This document shows positions 31,081 through 44,670 of a stretch of 64,000 nt of DNA, piece by piece. The stretch comes from Rubellimicrobium sp. CFH 75288. GTDB taxonomy: Bacteria > Pseudomonadota > Alphaproteobacteria > Rhodobacterales > Rhodobacteraceae. The stretch is taken from the NCBI RefSeq assembly GCF_009904055.1, contig NZ_WYDP01000003.1:186001-250000 (forward strand), in the 5' to 3' direction. The notes below the pieces were generated by a model, which saw only the letters and a list, made by a program, of their open reading frames with translations, made no database searches and was not told the origin of the DNA. The stretch's first letter is position 1. Each line of letters starts with the position of its first letter. The translations under genes and the position numbers were made by a program.

Positions 31081-31829
31081 GCGGGCTGCGCATCACGGAG
31101 GAGCCGGGGGGCCTGCGCATCCTCGCGCTCGATCGCCCCGAGACTCGCAACGCCCTCAACTCGCCCCTGCGCCGCGCGCTGCTCTCCGCCCTCGAGGCGC
31201 CGGGCTCCGCGCGCTGCGTGGTCGTGACGGGGACCGGCGCCGCCTTCTGCTCGGGACAGGACCTGGGCGAGACCGTGGACGACCCCGCCCGCCTCCTGTC
31301 CGAGGAATACGAGCCCATCGTCCGCGCCATCCATGCCAGCCCCGTCCCCGTCCTTGCCGCCGTCAACGGTGCGGCCAGCGGGGCGGGCGCCTCGCTCGCG
31401 CTGGCCTGCGACATGGTGGTGGCGACCGAGGGGGCGGCCTTCTCCTTCGCCTTCTCGCGCATCGGGCTCATGCCCGACATGGGCGCCACCTGGGCGCTGC
31501 CGCGGGCGGTGGGGCTGGCGCGGGCGATGGGCCTCGTGCTTCTGGCCGATCCGCTGCCCGCGCCGCGCGCCGCCGAATGGGGCCTGATCTGGGAAGCGGC
31601 GCCCGACGCCACCTTTGCCGCGCGCTGGCGCGAACTGGCGCTGCGGCTCGCGGCGGGGCCGGCCGGGGCACTGCGCGCCAGCCGCACGGCCCTGCGCGCT
31701 GCCTTCGAGGCCTCGCTCTCGGCCCAGCTCGCGACCGAGGCGGCCCATCAGGGCCGCCTCGCCCGGGACGGTGACTTCGCCGAGGGCCTCGCCGCCTTCC
31801 GCGAGAAGCGCGCGCCGCGCTGGACCTGA
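31077..31829 (+). CDS. Enoyl-CoA hydratase/isomerase family protein
   Basis: The 250-residue crotonase-fold enzyme overlaps the ccmH stop (ATGA). The oxyanion-hole segments are FCSGQDLGE (near residue 57) and NGAASGAGASLALACDM (near residue 98). GLMPDMGATWALPR near residue 130 carries an Asp in place of the hydratase Glu, as in PaaG-type isomerases. It therefore probably acts as an isomerase (ring 1,2-epoxyphenylacetyl-CoA or Delta3-enoyl-CoA type), although the true substrate is unknown. No paa genes are nearby; the gene's link to ccm seems positional. Confidence 0.88.
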   Translation: MSGLRITEEPGGLRILALDRPETRNALNSPLRRALLSALEAPGSARCVVVTGTGAAFCSGQDLGETVDDPARLLSEEYEPIVRAIHASPVPVLAAVNGAASGAGASLALACDMVVATEGAAFSFAFSRIGLMPDMGATWALPRAVGLARAMGLVLLADPLPAPRAAEWGLIWEAAPDATFAARWRELALRLAAGPAGALRASRTALRAAFEASLSAQLATEAAHQGRLARDGDFAEGLAAFREKRAPRWT

Positions 31830-31831
31830 GA

Positions 31832-32548
31832 TCAGCCGCGCCCGGCAGCGATCTCGTCGGCGAAGAAATGGTTGCGGTCGCGGTGTCCCGCCTCGTCGGC
31901 GCGGATCACCACCACCACCTCGCGCAGCCGCGCGTCGTCGGGCAGGTTCCAGTAGCGCTTGGCGATCTCCGGGGCCGGCACGTTCGGGATCAGGCCCGCA
32001 TCGATGGCGGCGAGATACTGGGTGTAGCTCACCACCGCCTCCTCCTCGAGATAGCCCACGACCCGGTGCGCGATCCGGGGCGCGAACAGGTAGAGCCAGA
32101 AATAGGCGTTGAAGAACACGGCCTGGCCCACCAGGATCACGCCCCGCTCGAACCACGAGGGCTTGGCGATCTCGATGAAGGTCATCAGGTGCATCCGCTC
32201 GTTGTCGGCCTCGTCGATCAGCTCCTTGATCCAGCCGCGATCGTCGCGGATCCAGCGCACCGCCTTGAGATGCTGGAGCAGGCCCCCCACCATGCCCGGC
32301 ACGGCCGCCACCGTTTCCAGCACCACGGCGCGGTGGCCATAGCGCTTGGCGAAGAAGGCGTCGGCGAAGACGCGCATGAACTTGACGAGGCGCAGCGCGA
32401 AGCGGTCGCGCCAGGCCTCGGGCCGATGGTGGGTGTCGAGCGCGATCTCCCCGGGAGGCGGCATGGGCGGCAGCGGGGCGAGGTCGGCCGGCGCTCCGGC
32501 CAGGGGCTGGGCCGGCGCCGCGCGCGGGGGGTCGTAGGTGTCCTTCAC
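31832..32548 (-). CDS. aox: Alternative oxidase (cyanide-resistant quinol oxidase)
   Basis: A 238-residue di-iron quinol oxidase, the AOX of plant mitochondria and some bacteria. All metal ligands are readable: Glu78 (VVLETVA), Glu117 and His120 (NERMHL), Glu169 (YLEEEAV), and Glu219 and His222 (RADEAGHRD). It is a monotopic inner-membrane protein that oxidises ubiquinol and reduces O2 to water without pumping protons. The start is GTG 32548, six bases after AAGGAGA, which yields [10 protein letters not shown]. The Pro-rich N-terminus of 35 residues is not conserved. The stop lies close to the convergent crotonase stop. Confidence 0.95.
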   Translation of the reverse strand: MKDTYDPPRAAPAQPLAGAPADLAPLPPMPPPGEIALDTHHRPEAWRDRFALRLVKFMRVFADAFFAKRYGHRAVVLETVAAVPGMVGGLLQHLKAVRWIRDDRGWIKELIDEADNERMHLMTFIEIAKPSWFERGVILVGQAVFFNAYFWLYLFAPRIAHRVVGYLEEEAVVSYTQYLAAIDAGLIPNVPAPEIAKRYWNLPDDARLREVVVVIRADEAGHRDRNHFFADEIAAGRG

Positions 32549-32761
32549 GATCTGTCTCCTTCCGTCCGTGGCACAGGGCGGACGTAGGAAACGGGTCTGC
32601 GGCCCGGCAGGGGTCGGGCTGGGACCTGCGGTCGCAGCGCGACGCCGGATCGCGCTCGCAGCCCTGCTGCTCCCGGCGCTGGCCATCCGGGATGCCGCCG
32701 GACAATCCGGGTGCTGGAGGTTCCGGCGGTGTCCGTCGCCCGGACTTCCGCCGGAAGGGGT

Positions 32762-34069
32762 TCAGCGGTCCTCGACCTCGACGTAATCCCTCTGCGCCTC
32801 GCCCTGGTAGAGCTGGCGCGGCCGCCCGATCCGAAGCTGCGGATCGGCGATCTGCTCCTGCCACTGGCTGATCCAGCCGACCGTGCGGGCCAGCGCGAAG
32901 ATCGGCGTGAACATGGAGGTCGGGAACCCCATCGCCTCGAGGATGATGCCCGAATAGAAATCCACGTTCGGATAGAGCTTGCGGCTCACGAAGTAATCGT
33001 CCTCGAGCGCGATCCGCTCGAGTTCGCGAGCCACCTGCAGGGTCGGGTTGTTCTTGATGCCGAGCAGGTCCAGCACCTCGTCGGCGGATTGCTTCATCAC
33101 CTTGGCGCGCGGGTCGTAGTTCTTGTACACCCGGTGCCCGAACCCCATCAGCCGCTGCCCCGAGGACTTGTCCTTCACGCGCGCGATGAAGTCGGGGATG
33201 CGGTCCACGGTCCCGATCTCGCGCAGCATCTCGAGCGCGGCCTGGTTGGCACCGCCATGCGCCGGACCCCACAGGCAGGCGATCCCTGCCGCGATGCAGG
33301 CAAACGGGTTCGCCCCCGAGGACGAGGCCAGCCGCACGGTGGAGGTGGAGGCGTTCTGCTCGTGGTCCGCGTGCAGCATGAAGATGCGGTCGAGCGCGCG
33401 CGCCAGCGTCGGGTCCACGTCATAGGGCTCGGCCGGGACGGCAAAGCACATGTGCAGGAAGTTTGACGCGTAGTCGAGATCGTTCCTCGGATACACGAAG
33501 GGCTGGCCGATCGAGTACTTGTAGGCCATGGCCGCGATCGTGGGCATCTTGGCGATCAGCCGGAAGGCCGCGATCTCGCGCTGGCGCGGATCGTTGATGT
33601 CGAGGCTGTCGTGGTAGAAGGCCGACATCGCCCCGACCACCCCCACCATCGTCGCCATCGGATGGGCGTCCCGGCGGAAGCCGCGGAAGAAATAGTGCAT
33701 CTGCTCGTGGATCATCGTGTGCCGGGTCACGAGCGTCTCGAACTTCTCGAGCTCGGCGGCCTTGGGCAGGTGCCCGTAGAGCAGCAGATAGCACAGCTCG
33801 AGGTAATGGGACTTCTCGGCGAGCTGCTCGATCGGATAGCCGCGGTGCAGCAGGATGCCCTTGTCGCCGTCGATGAAGGTGATGGTGGAGGCACAGGCCG
33901 CCGTGGACGTGAAACCGGGGTCGTAGGTGAACACGTCCGCCTCGGCATAGAGACGGCGGATGTCGAGACATTCCGGCCCCTCGGTCGGGGTCAGGATCGG
34001 CAGGGACACTTCCTTGCCGTCGATCAAGAGCGTCGCCGTGCGAGTTGTCGCCGTCCGCGTGTCGGCCAT
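32762..34069 (-). CDS. gltA: Citrate synthase
   Basis: A 435-residue type II (hexameric-type) citrate synthase, the entry of the TCA cycle. Conserved blocks are [15 protein letters not shown] near residue 235, the catalytic His in GPAHGGAN near 269, [14 protein letters not shown] near 309, and the catalytic Asp in NVDFYSG near 370. ATG 34069 gives the usual [10 protein letters not shown]-terminus and is preceded by AAGGGGGGG. It follows gltX by 26 bases on the same strand. An AT-rich patch inside gltX may hold its own promoter. The 213-base gap to aox shows only GC-rich inverted repeats. Confidence 0.96.
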   Translation of the reverse strand: MADTRTATTRTATLLIDGKEVSLPILTPTEGPECLDIRRLYAEADVFTYDPGFTSTAACASTITFIDGDKGILLHRGYPIEQLAEKSHYLELCYLLLYGHLPKAAELEKFETLVTRHTMIHEQMHYFFRGFRRDAHPMATMVGVVGAMSAFYHDSLDINDPRQREIAAFRLIAKMPTIAAMAYKYSIGQPFVYPRNDLDYASNFLHMCFAVPAEPYDVDPTLARALDRIFMLHADHEQNASTSTVRLASSSGANPFACIAAGIACLWGPAHGGANQAALEMLREIGTVDRIPDFIARVKDKSSGQRLMGFGHRVYKNYDPRAKVMKQSADEVLDLLGIKNNPTLQVARELERIALEDDYFVSRKLYPNVDFYSGIILEAMGFPTSMFTPIFALARTVGWISQWQEQIADPQLRIGRPRQLYQGEAQRDYVEVEDR

Positions 34070-34095
34070 GAAGGCCCCCCCTTGCTGTCCCATGG

Positions 34096-35520
34096 TCAAT
34101 GCCCCGTCCGTTCCAGCGCGTCGGCAATCCGGCCGAGGCTCTCCTCGCGGCCGAGCACCGCCATCATGTCGAACACGCTGGGCGTGGCCGTCCGCCCGGC
34201 GAGCGCGGCCCGGAGCGGCGCCGCGAGACGGCCCAGACCGAGGCCCCGCTGCTCGGCGGCGGCCGCCACGACGGATTCCAGGCTGCCCCGGTCCCAGCTA
34301 GCATTTTGCAGCTGCGGCGTCAAATCGCTCAGTATACCACGGGATACCGGATCGAGCGCCTTGACGGCCGCCGCGTCGGGAACGATCGGCCGGTCGGCCA
34401 GCGCGAACTGCGCCTGTTCGAGAAGTTGCGGGATCGTCTTGGCGCGCGGCTTGCAGAAGGGCAGGGCGGCCTTCAGCCGCTCGCGCCTGGGGCCGAGAGG
34501 CGGCTGTCCGGTCGCAGCCAGGAAGGCCTCGATCTCGGCCAGCAGGGCCTCGTCCCCGGTCCGCGCCATGTGCTGGCCGGACAGGCTTTCCAGCTTCTTG
34601 AAGTCGAAGCGGGCCGGCGAGCGGCCGATGCCCTCCAGGTCGAACAGCGCGCGCGCCTCCTCGTCGGTCAGGAACTCGGCGTCGCCGTGGCTCCAGCCCA
34701 GCCGCAGCAGATAGTTGCGCATCCCGGCCGCCAGAAAGCCCATCCGCTGGTAGTCGGCCGTCGCCGTGGCGCCGTGACGCTTGGACAGCTTCTTGCCGTC
34801 CGGGCCGAAGATCAGCGGCACATGCGCCATGACCGGCATGGGCCATCCCATCGCGTCATAGATCAGCTTCTGGCGGAAGGCGTTGGTCAGATGGTCGTCT
34901 CCGCGGATCACATGCGTCACGCCCATGTCGTGATCGTCCACCACCACGGCCAGCATGTAGAGCGGCGTGCCGTCCGCGCGCAGCATCACCATGTCGTCGA
35001 GCTGGTCGTTGCCGATCGTCACCTCGCCCTGCACCGCGTCGCGGATCGTGGTCGCCCCGTCGCGAGGGGCCTTGATGCGGATGACAAAGGGCGCGTCCGG
35101 ATGGTCGCGCTCGGGCACGTCGCGCCAGGGCGAGCGGAACAGCGTCGATCGGCCCTCGGCGCGGGCCGCCTCGCGGGCCGCCTCGATCTCCTCGGGCGTG
35201 GCAAAGCACTTGTAGGCTGCCCCGCGCGCGAGCATTTCGCGGGCGACCTCCGCATGACGCGCGGCCCGCGCCGACTGGCTCACCGGCTCCCCGTCCCAGT
35301 CGATCCCCAGCCAGCGCAGGCCGTCCAGGATGGCCTGCCGGTTCTCGGGTGTGGAGCGGGCGCGGTCCGTGTCCTCGATGCGCAGCAGGAACCGGCCTCC
35401 GTGCCGACGGGCGAACAGCCAGTTGAACAGGGCCGTGCGTGCACCCCCGATATGCAGCGCTCCGGTGGGAGAGGGGGCAAAGCGGGTCACGACTGGGCTG
35501 GCCCCGGTGCCGTCGGTCAT
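34096..35520 (-). CDS. gltX: Glutamate-tRNA ligase
   Basis: A 474-residue class I aminoacyl-tRNA synthetase. The signature motifs are [19 protein letters not shown] (HIGH variant HIGG, residues 23-26) and KKLSKRHG near residue 245. Charging of tRNA-Glu (and tRNA-Gln where GatCAB is used) is expected. An ATG nine codons further upstream is in frame, but 35520 follows AAAAGG and gives a normal N-terminus; the upstream part overlaps a CtrA-like box. Codons of residues about 390-408 are unusually AT-rich. Confidence 0.95.
   Translation of the reverse strand: MTDGTGASPVVTRFAPSPTGALHIGGARTALFNWLFARRHGGRFLLRIEDTDRARSTPENRQAILDGLRWLGIDWDGEPVSQSARAARHAEVAREMLARGAAYKCFATPEEIEAAREAARAEGRSTLFRSPWRDVPERDHPDAPFVIRIKAPRDGATTIRDAVQGEVTIGNDQLDDMVMLRADGTPLYMLAVVVDDHDMGVTHVIRGDDHLTNAFRQKLIYDAMGWPMPVMAHVPLIFGPDGKKLSKRHGATATADYQRMGFLAAGMRNYLLRLGWSHGDAEFLTDEEARALFDLEGIGRSPARFDFKKLESLSGQHMARTGDEALLAEIEAFLAATGQPPLGPRRERLKAALPFCKPRAKTIPQLLEQAQFALADRPIVPDAAAVKALDPVSRGILSDLTPQLQNASWDRGSLESVVAAAAEQRGLGLGRLAAPLRAALAGRTATPSVFDMMAVLGREESLGRIADALERTGH
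34295..34323 (-). promoter_or_regulatory. Possible internal promoter in gltX for gltA
   Basis: On the minus strand TTGACG (34323-34318) and TAGCTG (34300-34295) are spaced by 17 bases inside a short AT-rich patch of the gltX coding sequence, about 225 bases before the gltA ATG. The -10 match is poor. The codon bias in this patch (GTA, GGT, ATA, TTG, CAA, AAT, GCT) departs sharply from the rest of the gene. Confidence 0.3.
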
Positions 35521-35525
35521 GGCTG

Positions 35526-35542
35526 TTAACCTTTTGTTCACC
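35526..35542 (+). promoter_or_regulatory. CtrA-like box between gltX and comEC
   Basis: TTAACCTTTTGTTCACC: TTAA, seven bases, TTCA, CC. It differs from the CtrA consensus TTAA-N7-TTAA at one core base. It shares 14 of 17 positions with the element at 3644-3660. It lies 52 bases before the comEC GTG and six bases before the gltX ATG on the other strand. DNA-uptake genes are CtrA-controlled in Rhodobacter capsulatus, which fits. Confidence 0.55.
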
Positions 35543-35593
35543 ATCCTGTGGCAGTCTGGTGGAGGGCATAGATTCGGCCGGGTAGGGGGGCAA

Positions 35594-37714
35594 GTGGCGG
35601 CGGCTCTCTTGGAGCGGGCACGGCGCGACGCACCGGCACGGCGCGCCCTGCGGGTCCTGCGGTGCGGGGCGGAGGCGGCCCTGCTGGCGCAGAGGGGACA
35701 TCTGCTGCCATGGGCGGCGCTGGCGTTCGGGACCGGCATCGGCCTCTATCTGGCCGCGCCGGACGAACCGGGGCTCACCTCATGGCTCCTGTTCGGCGCT
35801 CTGGGCATCGCAGCATGGCGCGCCGCCGGGACGGTCGGCCCGACTTGGGCGCCCGCGGCCCTGGGGATCGTCCTCGCGGTGGCGGGAATGGGTGCAGCGG
35901 GTCTGCGCAGCCGGATGGTGGCCGCTCCGGTTCTCGCCTTCCGCTATCACGGCCCCATCGAGGGACGCATCGTCGAGGTGGACCGCTCCGGCGGCGACGT
36001 GCTGCGCCTGACCCTCGACCGGGTCGTGCTCGCGGATCTTCCGCCCGCGCGGACGCCGCACCGCATCCGGATCTCGCTGCACGGGGATCAGCGATGGCTG
36101 CGGGCCGAGGCGGGACGGGTGGTGATGCTGACGGGGCACCTGTCGCCACCGTCCCCGCCCAGCGAGCCGGGAGGATTCGACTTCCGCCGCACCGCCTGGT
36201 TCGAGCGGCTGGGTGCGGTGGGCTACACGCACAATCCCGTCCTGAGCGTGAGCGAGCCGCAGGGAGGTCTCTGGCTTGCGCGGCTGCGCCTTCGCCTGTC
36301 GGCCGCGATCCGCGCCCGCATCCCCGGCGATGCCGGCGGACTGGCCGCCGCGGTCACCACGGGGGACCGGTCCGGCCTGTCGGCGCGGGCAACGGCGGCG
36401 ATGCGGGATTCCGGCCTCTATCACATCGTGTCCATCTCCGGCATGCATATGGGGATGCTGACCGCCTTCGTCTTCGGGCTTGTCCGGGGGCTGGTCGCCC
36501 TTGTCCCGCCCGTGGCCCTGCGGCTTGACGGCAAGAAGGCCGCCGCACTTGCGGCCCTGCCGGCAGCGGCCTTCTACCTCGCACTGGCCGGGCGCGACGT
36601 CGCGACGGAGCGGGCCTTCGTGATGGTGGCGGTGATGCTCCTCGCGGTGCTGTGCGACCGGCAGGCGGTCACGCTCCGGTCCATTGCGATCGCCGCCTTT
36701 GTCGTGCTGGCCCTGCGGCCCGAGACCCTCGTGAATGCGGGCTTCCAGATGTCCTTTGCCGCCGTCGCGGCCCTCGCCTGGGCCTTCGGCGCAAGCCGCG
36801 TGCGGCACCTGACGCTGCGTTTGGGCCTAGCCGGCCCGGTGGTGGCCCTTCTGCTGGCCTCCCTGGTAGCAGGGATCGCGACGGCACCTTTTGCCGCCGC
36901 CCATTTCAACCGCGTCGCAACCTACGGCCTGCTGGCCAACCTGCTCGCCACGCCGGCGATGGGCGTTCTGGTGATGCCGGGAGCGGTCCTCCTGGCGATC
37001 GGCGCACCGTTCGGGCTTGTCCAGCCCGCGCTCCTGATGGTGGACCTCGGCTGCCGCTGGACCCTCCTTGTGGCCGAGCGGGTGGCCGCCCTCGACGGGG
37101 CGACCCGGGCGGTCCTCGCGCCGGGTCCCGCCGTTCTGCCGCTCATCGTGCTGGGCGGGGCAGTCCTGCTGTTCTGGCGGGGCGGGGGGCGCTGGCTGGG
37201 GGTGCCGCTCGTGGCGCTGGGGCTCGCCCTCTGGTCCCAGACCGAGCGGCCGCCTCTCCTGATCTCGCCCGATGGCGGCGTGATCGGTCTGATGACCGGT
37301 GAGGGCCGGGTCCTCTCTCGCGGGACGGGAGAGAGATTCACGCTGTCGGCCTGGCTGCGGGCGGACGGCGACACCGCCTCCCCGGAGGAGGCGGCCAACC
37401 GTCACGGTCTGGAGCGTCACGAGCGCAGCGTCGCCGCCCGGATCGGCGCCCGGACCGTCCTGCTCGTGCGGGGGCAGCGCGCGCTGGACGGGCTCGAAGG
37501 ATGTGCAGGCGCCGATCTGCTCGTGACCAACCGCACCGACCTCCTTCCGCGACCCTGCCTCGCGCTCGACGCGGACCTGCTGCGCGCCCGCGGCGCGGTC
37601 GCGGTCTGGCCGGCGGCGGACGGCGTCCGCCTGCGTTTCGCCAATGACGGGAGGCGCCGCCCGTGGACGGGTCCGCCTCCTCTGGAAGAGGAACCCGGCG
37701 GGCCCTACCCTTAG
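35594..37714 (+). CDS. comEC: ComEC/Rec2-family DNA uptake channel protein
   Basis: A 706-residue inner-membrane protein with an N-terminal soluble DUF4131-like region (residues about 90-220) and a polytopic competence domain (from about 260). The core signature [37 protein letters not shown], near residues 252-289, is characteristic. ComEC imports single-stranded DNA. No HxHxDH metallo-beta-lactamase motif is visible in the C-terminal 150 residues, so this is the short form. GTG 35594 was chosen because GGGGGG lies eight bases upstream; the open frame before it crosses gltX. A CtrA-like box precedes it. In R. capsulatus ComEC is needed by recipients of GTA DNA. Confidence 0.9.
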   Translation: MAAALLERARRDAPARRALRVLRCGAEAALLAQRGHLLPWAALAFGTGIGLYLAAPDEPGLTSWLLFGALGIAAWRAAGTVGPTWAPAALGIVLAVAGMGAAGLRSRMVAAPVLAFRYHGPIEGRIVEVDRSGGDVLRLTLDRVVLADLPPARTPHRIRISLHGDQRWLRAEAGRVVMLTGHLSPPSPPSEPGGFDFRRTAWFERLGAVGYTHNPVLSVSEPQGGLWLARLRLRLSAAIRARIPGDAGGLAAAVTTGDRSGLSARATAAMRDSGLYHIVSISGMHMGMLTAFVFGLVRGLVALVPPVALRLDGKKAAALAALPAAAFYLALAGRDVATERAFVMVAVMLLAVLCDRQAVTLRSIAIAAFVVLALRPETLVNAGFQMSFAAVAALAWAFGASRVRHLTLRLGLAGPVVALLLASLVAGIATAPFAAAHFNRVATYGLLANLLATPAMGVLVMPGAVLLAIGAPFGLVQPALLMVDLGCRWTLLVAERVAALDGATRAVLAPGPAVLPLIVLGGAVLLFWRGGGRWLGVPLVALGLALWSQTERPPLLISPDGGVIGLMTGEGRVLSRGTGERFTLSAWLRADGDTASPEEAANRHGLERHERSVAARIGARTVLLVRGQRALDGLEGCAGADLLVTNRTDLLPRPCLALDADLLRARGAVAVWPAADGVRLRFANDGRRRPWTGPPPLEEEPGGPYP

Positions 37715-37744
37715 GCATCAGGTGCGATCGGGAGGAAGCCCGGA

Positions 37745-38227
37745 ATGGAACTGGCAGGGCAGCGGTTCATCGCGGCCGATCCCGAACGGGTGTGGCAGGC
37801 CCTCATCGATCCGGTCTTCCTGAAGGACCTCATCCCCGGCTGCCAGTCGATGCGGGGCGATCCGCAGAACGGCTACGACATCACCGCCGAGCGGGGCGTG
37901 GGCGGCTTCACGGCACGCCTGACGGGGCGGATCGACCTGGAGGATGTCCGTCCCGGCGAGGGCGCATTCCTGCGCGCGTCGGGCGAGGGGACGGGGGTGG
38001 GGGCCGCGCAGGGGACAGCCCGGATCAGCCTGGCCCCCGAAGGCGCGGGCACCCGGCTGAGCTGGACCGTGGCTGCCCGCGTCGGGGGGCGCCTGGCCGC
38101 CCTTCCCGGCTTTGCGGTGGAGATGGCGGCTCGGCGGGTGGCGGACGGCTTCGTGGAGCGGTTCGCCGCCGCCCTGGAAGGTCGCGAACCGCGGCGAGGC
38201 TGGATCGCCCGGCTGGCCGGAGGCTAG
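37745..38227 (+). CDS. CoxG-like SRPBCC-domain protein
   Basis: A 160-residue protein of the carbon monoxide dehydrogenase subunit G family: MELAGQRFIAADPERVWQALIDPVFLKDLIPGCQSM, then ERGVGGFTARLTGRIDLEDV, a START-like hydrophobic-pocket fold. CoxG is linked to membrane anchoring of Mo-CODH. No cox genes are near, and orphan members are common with unknown roles. It follows comEC by 30 bases on the same strand and converges with pgm, with three bases between stops. Confidence 0.85.
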   Translation: MELAGQRFIAADPERVWQALIDPVFLKDLIPGCQSMRGDPQNGYDITAERGVGGFTARLTGRIDLEDVRPGEGAFLRASGEGTGVGAAQGTARISLAPEGAGTRLSWTVAARVGGRLAALPGFAVEMAARRVADGFVERFAAALEGREPRRGWIARLAGG

Positions 38228-38230
38228 GCG

Positions 38231-41963
<3,733 letters not shown>

Positions 41964-41967
<4 letters not shown>

Positions 41968-43391
41968 CGGACCGGGGCGATGTCCCGATAGAGGCGGGCA
42001 TACGCCTTGGCCGACGGAGCCCAGCCGACGGGCTGGGCCATCGCATTGCGCTGCATTCGGAGCCAGACGTCGCGATCGTGCCACAGGTCGCAGAGCCGGG
42101 AGAGCGCTCCGTGCAGCGCATCGGCCGTGACCGGATGGAACTGGAGCCCCGTGGCTACGCCGACCGCGAGCGCCGCCGGCGAGGCGTTGATGACCGTATC
42201 GACCAGTCCCCCGGTGAAGCCGACCACCGGGATCGTTCCATAACGCAGCCCGTAAAGTTGGGTGAGACCGCACGGCTCGAAGCGGGACGGCACGAGAATC
42301 GCATCCCCTCCCGCCAGAAGGCGGTGCGACAGGGCCTCGTCATAGCCGATGCGGACCGCCACCGAGGGACCTGCGGCGTCGCGGAAGGCCTGCTCCATCC
42401 AGGCCTCGCCCGACCCGAGAAGTGCAAGCTGGCCGCCGCGTTCGAGCAGCGCCGGCAGCACGCCCAGCAGCATGTCCAGCCCCTTCTGGCTCGTCAGGCG
42501 CGAGACGACGACGCAGAGCGGGCCGGGCGCGTCGGCGAGGCCCATCTCCGCTCGCAGCGCCGCCTTGTTCGGAGCCTTGCCCTCGGGGGAGTCGTAGGGT
42601 GCCGCCACCGCCGGATCGGTCGCGGGGTTCCAGGCGTCCTCGTCGATCCCGTTCAGGATGCCGGAGACCACCTCCCGCCGGCGGCGCATGACGCCGTCCA
42701 GGCCCATTCCCCCCTCTGGCCGCATGAGTTCGGCGGCATAGGTCGGCGACACGGTGGTCAGCCGGTCCGCACCCAGCAGCCCCGCCTTGAGAGCCGAGAT
42801 CTGCCCCCAGTACTCGTAGCCCTCCGCATGAAAGCGCCAGGGGTCCAAACGGAGCGAGCCCACACGCGACGGGGGCGCCAGACCGTGAAAGGCCATGTTG
42901 TGGATCGTCAGCACGATGCCGGGCCGCTCGCCCGGGGTGCGGGGGCAGTATTCGGGCACGAGCGCGCCCTGCCAGTCATGGCAGTGCAGCACATCCGGCT
43001 GCCAGCCGCCGAGACCCTCCCGGCCGATCCGCGCCGCCATCCAGCAGAGACCGGCGAACCGCTCGGGGTTGTCCGGCCAGTCGTGACCGTCGGGACCGAG
43101 ATAGATCGAGCCGGGCCTGTCGTAGAGATGCGGAGCCTCGACAACCAGAAGGTCGAGTCCAGCAGCCTGTGCCGACACCACCCGGGCCGGCCCTCCGAAC
43201 AGGTCCCACTCCTCCATCACGGGCCCCGTGCGGTCGACGGCGCGGAGCACCTGCGGATAGCCGGGGAGCAGCACCCGCATCTCGACCCCTTCGGCGGCCA
43301 GAGCCGCGGGCAGGGCGCCCACGACATCCGCAAGCCCGCCCGTTTTGACCACCGGGCTGCATTCGCTTGCAACGGAGAGAACCCGCATCAT
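41964..43391 (-). CDS. glgA: Glycogen synthase (ADP-glucose type)
   Basis: A 475-residue GT5 glycosyltransferase that extends alpha-1,4-glucan from ADP-glucose. The N-terminal [19 protein letters not shown] (Lys16) is the ADP-glucose site, followed by [21 protein letters not shown] and the C-terminal [22 protein letters not shown]. The ATG overlaps the glgC stop (ATGA). Its own stop overlaps the glgX start. Length is normal. Confidence 0.97.
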
Positions 43392-44650
43392 CGCGCCGCA
43401 GCTCGGCGGTCCAGCATCGTCTGGGTGATGAGGGTGATGCCGCGCTCGGTGACGCGGAACCAGCGGGCATCCTCCTGCGGGTCCTCTCCCACGACGAGCC
43501 CGTCGGGGATCGTCACGCCGCGGTCGATCACCACGCGCCGCAGGCGCGCGTGCCGGTTCACGGTCACATAGGGAAGCACGACCGCATGATCCAGCACGGC
43601 GAAGGAATTCGTGTGGACCTGCGTGAAGAGCAGCGAGTTGCGCACCTCCGTTCCCGAGACGATGCAGCCGCCGGACACCATGGAGGAGACGGCGCTGCCG
43701 CGGCGACCGTCCTCGTCGTGGATGAACTTGGCGGGCGGCGTGGTTTCCGAATAGGTCCAGATGGGCCAGTCGCGATCCCACAGGTTCAGGTCGGGGATGA
43801 AGTTGGTCAGATCGATGTTGGCCTGCCAGAACGCGTCGATCGTGCCCACGTCCTTCCAGTAGGCTGGCGCGCCAGGGTCGCGCACGCAGGAGACATCGAA
43901 ACGGTGGGCACGCGCTCCGCCGCGGGCCACGATGTCTGGGATGAGATCGTTGCCGAAATCGTGGCTCGAATCCGCCCTGTTGGCGTCCCGCAGCAGCAGA
44001 TCGCGCAGGAAGTCCCAGGCGAACACGTAGATGCCCATGGAGGCGAGCGACTTGGCCGGATCTTCGGGAGTGGCGGGAGGATCGGCCGGTTTCTCGAGAA
44101 AGCTCGTGATCCGTCCCTCGGCATCGGTGGCCATGACGCCGAAGGCGCTCGCCTCCTCGCGCGGGACCGTCAGACAGCCGATGGTCACGTCCGCGCCGCT
44201 TTCGCAATGCTCGCGGACCATGATCTCGTAATCCATCTTGTAGATGTGGTCGCCGGCGAGAATGATGATGTATTCGACATCGTAGCTGTCCACGATGTCG
44301 ATGTTCTGGGTCACCGCATCGGCCGTTCCGCGATACCACAGATCCTCGCCCATCCGCTGCGAGGCCGGCATGATGTCGAGAAATTCGCCCCGCTCCGCCC
44401 AGAACGAGTTGCTCCAGCCGCGCTGGATGTGGCGGATGAGCGAGTGGGCCTTGTACTGGGTGGCGACACCGATCTTGCGGATCCCCGAGTTCATGGCGTT
44501 CGACAGTGCAAAGTCGATGATCCGCGCCTTGCCGCCGAAATAGACCGCAGGCTTCACCCGGCGATCCGTCAGTTCCCGGAGCCGGCTTCCCCGGCCACCG
44601 GCCAGGACGAAGGCCATCGTTCTCTGCGTCAGTCTGCGGCTCTGCGGCAT
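43388..44650 (-). CDS. glgC: Glucose-1-phosphate adenylyltransferase
   Basis: A 420-residue ADP-glucose pyrophosphorylase, the committed and usually allosterically controlled step of glycogen synthesis. The catalytic N-terminus [32 protein letters not shown] (residues 16-47), [10 protein letters not shown] near 130 and FLEKP near 185 are clear. The C-terminal left-handed helix domain includes [18 protein letters not shown]. In Rhodobacter this enzyme responds to fructose-derived metabolites, which is notable beside a fructose transporter. It starts 20 bases after glgB. Confidence 0.97.
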   Translation of the reverse strand: MPQSRRLTQRTMAFVLAGGRGSRLRELTDRRVKPAVYFGGKARIIDFALSNAMNSGIRKIGVATQYKAHSLIRHIQRGWSNSFWAERGEFLDIMPASQRMGEDLWYRGTADAVTQNIDIVDSYDVEYIIILAGDHIYKMDYEIMVREHCESGADVTIGCLTVPREEASAFGVMATDAEGRITSFLEKPADPPATPEDPAKSLASMGIYVFAWDFLRDLLLRDANRADSSHDFGNDLIPDIVARGGARAHRFDVSCVRDPGAPAYWKDVGTIDAFWQANIDLTNFIPDLNLWDRDWPIWTYSETTPPAKFIHDEDGRRGSAVSSMVSGGCIVSGTEVRNSLLFTQVHTNSFAVLDHAVVLPYVTVNRHARLRRVVIDRGVTIPDGLVVGEDPQEDARWFRVTERGITLITQTMLDRRAAAR

Positions 44651-44670
44651 GGTTGCGGGCCTCCCGTCCC

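Noticed and set aside
32549-32761. A plus-strand small gene in the 213-base gap between aox and gltA
   Set aside because: An open frame exists, but it is Arg/Pro/Gly-rich, has no clear ribosome-binding site, and runs over the ends of both flanking genes. The gap shows only GC-rich inverted repeats.
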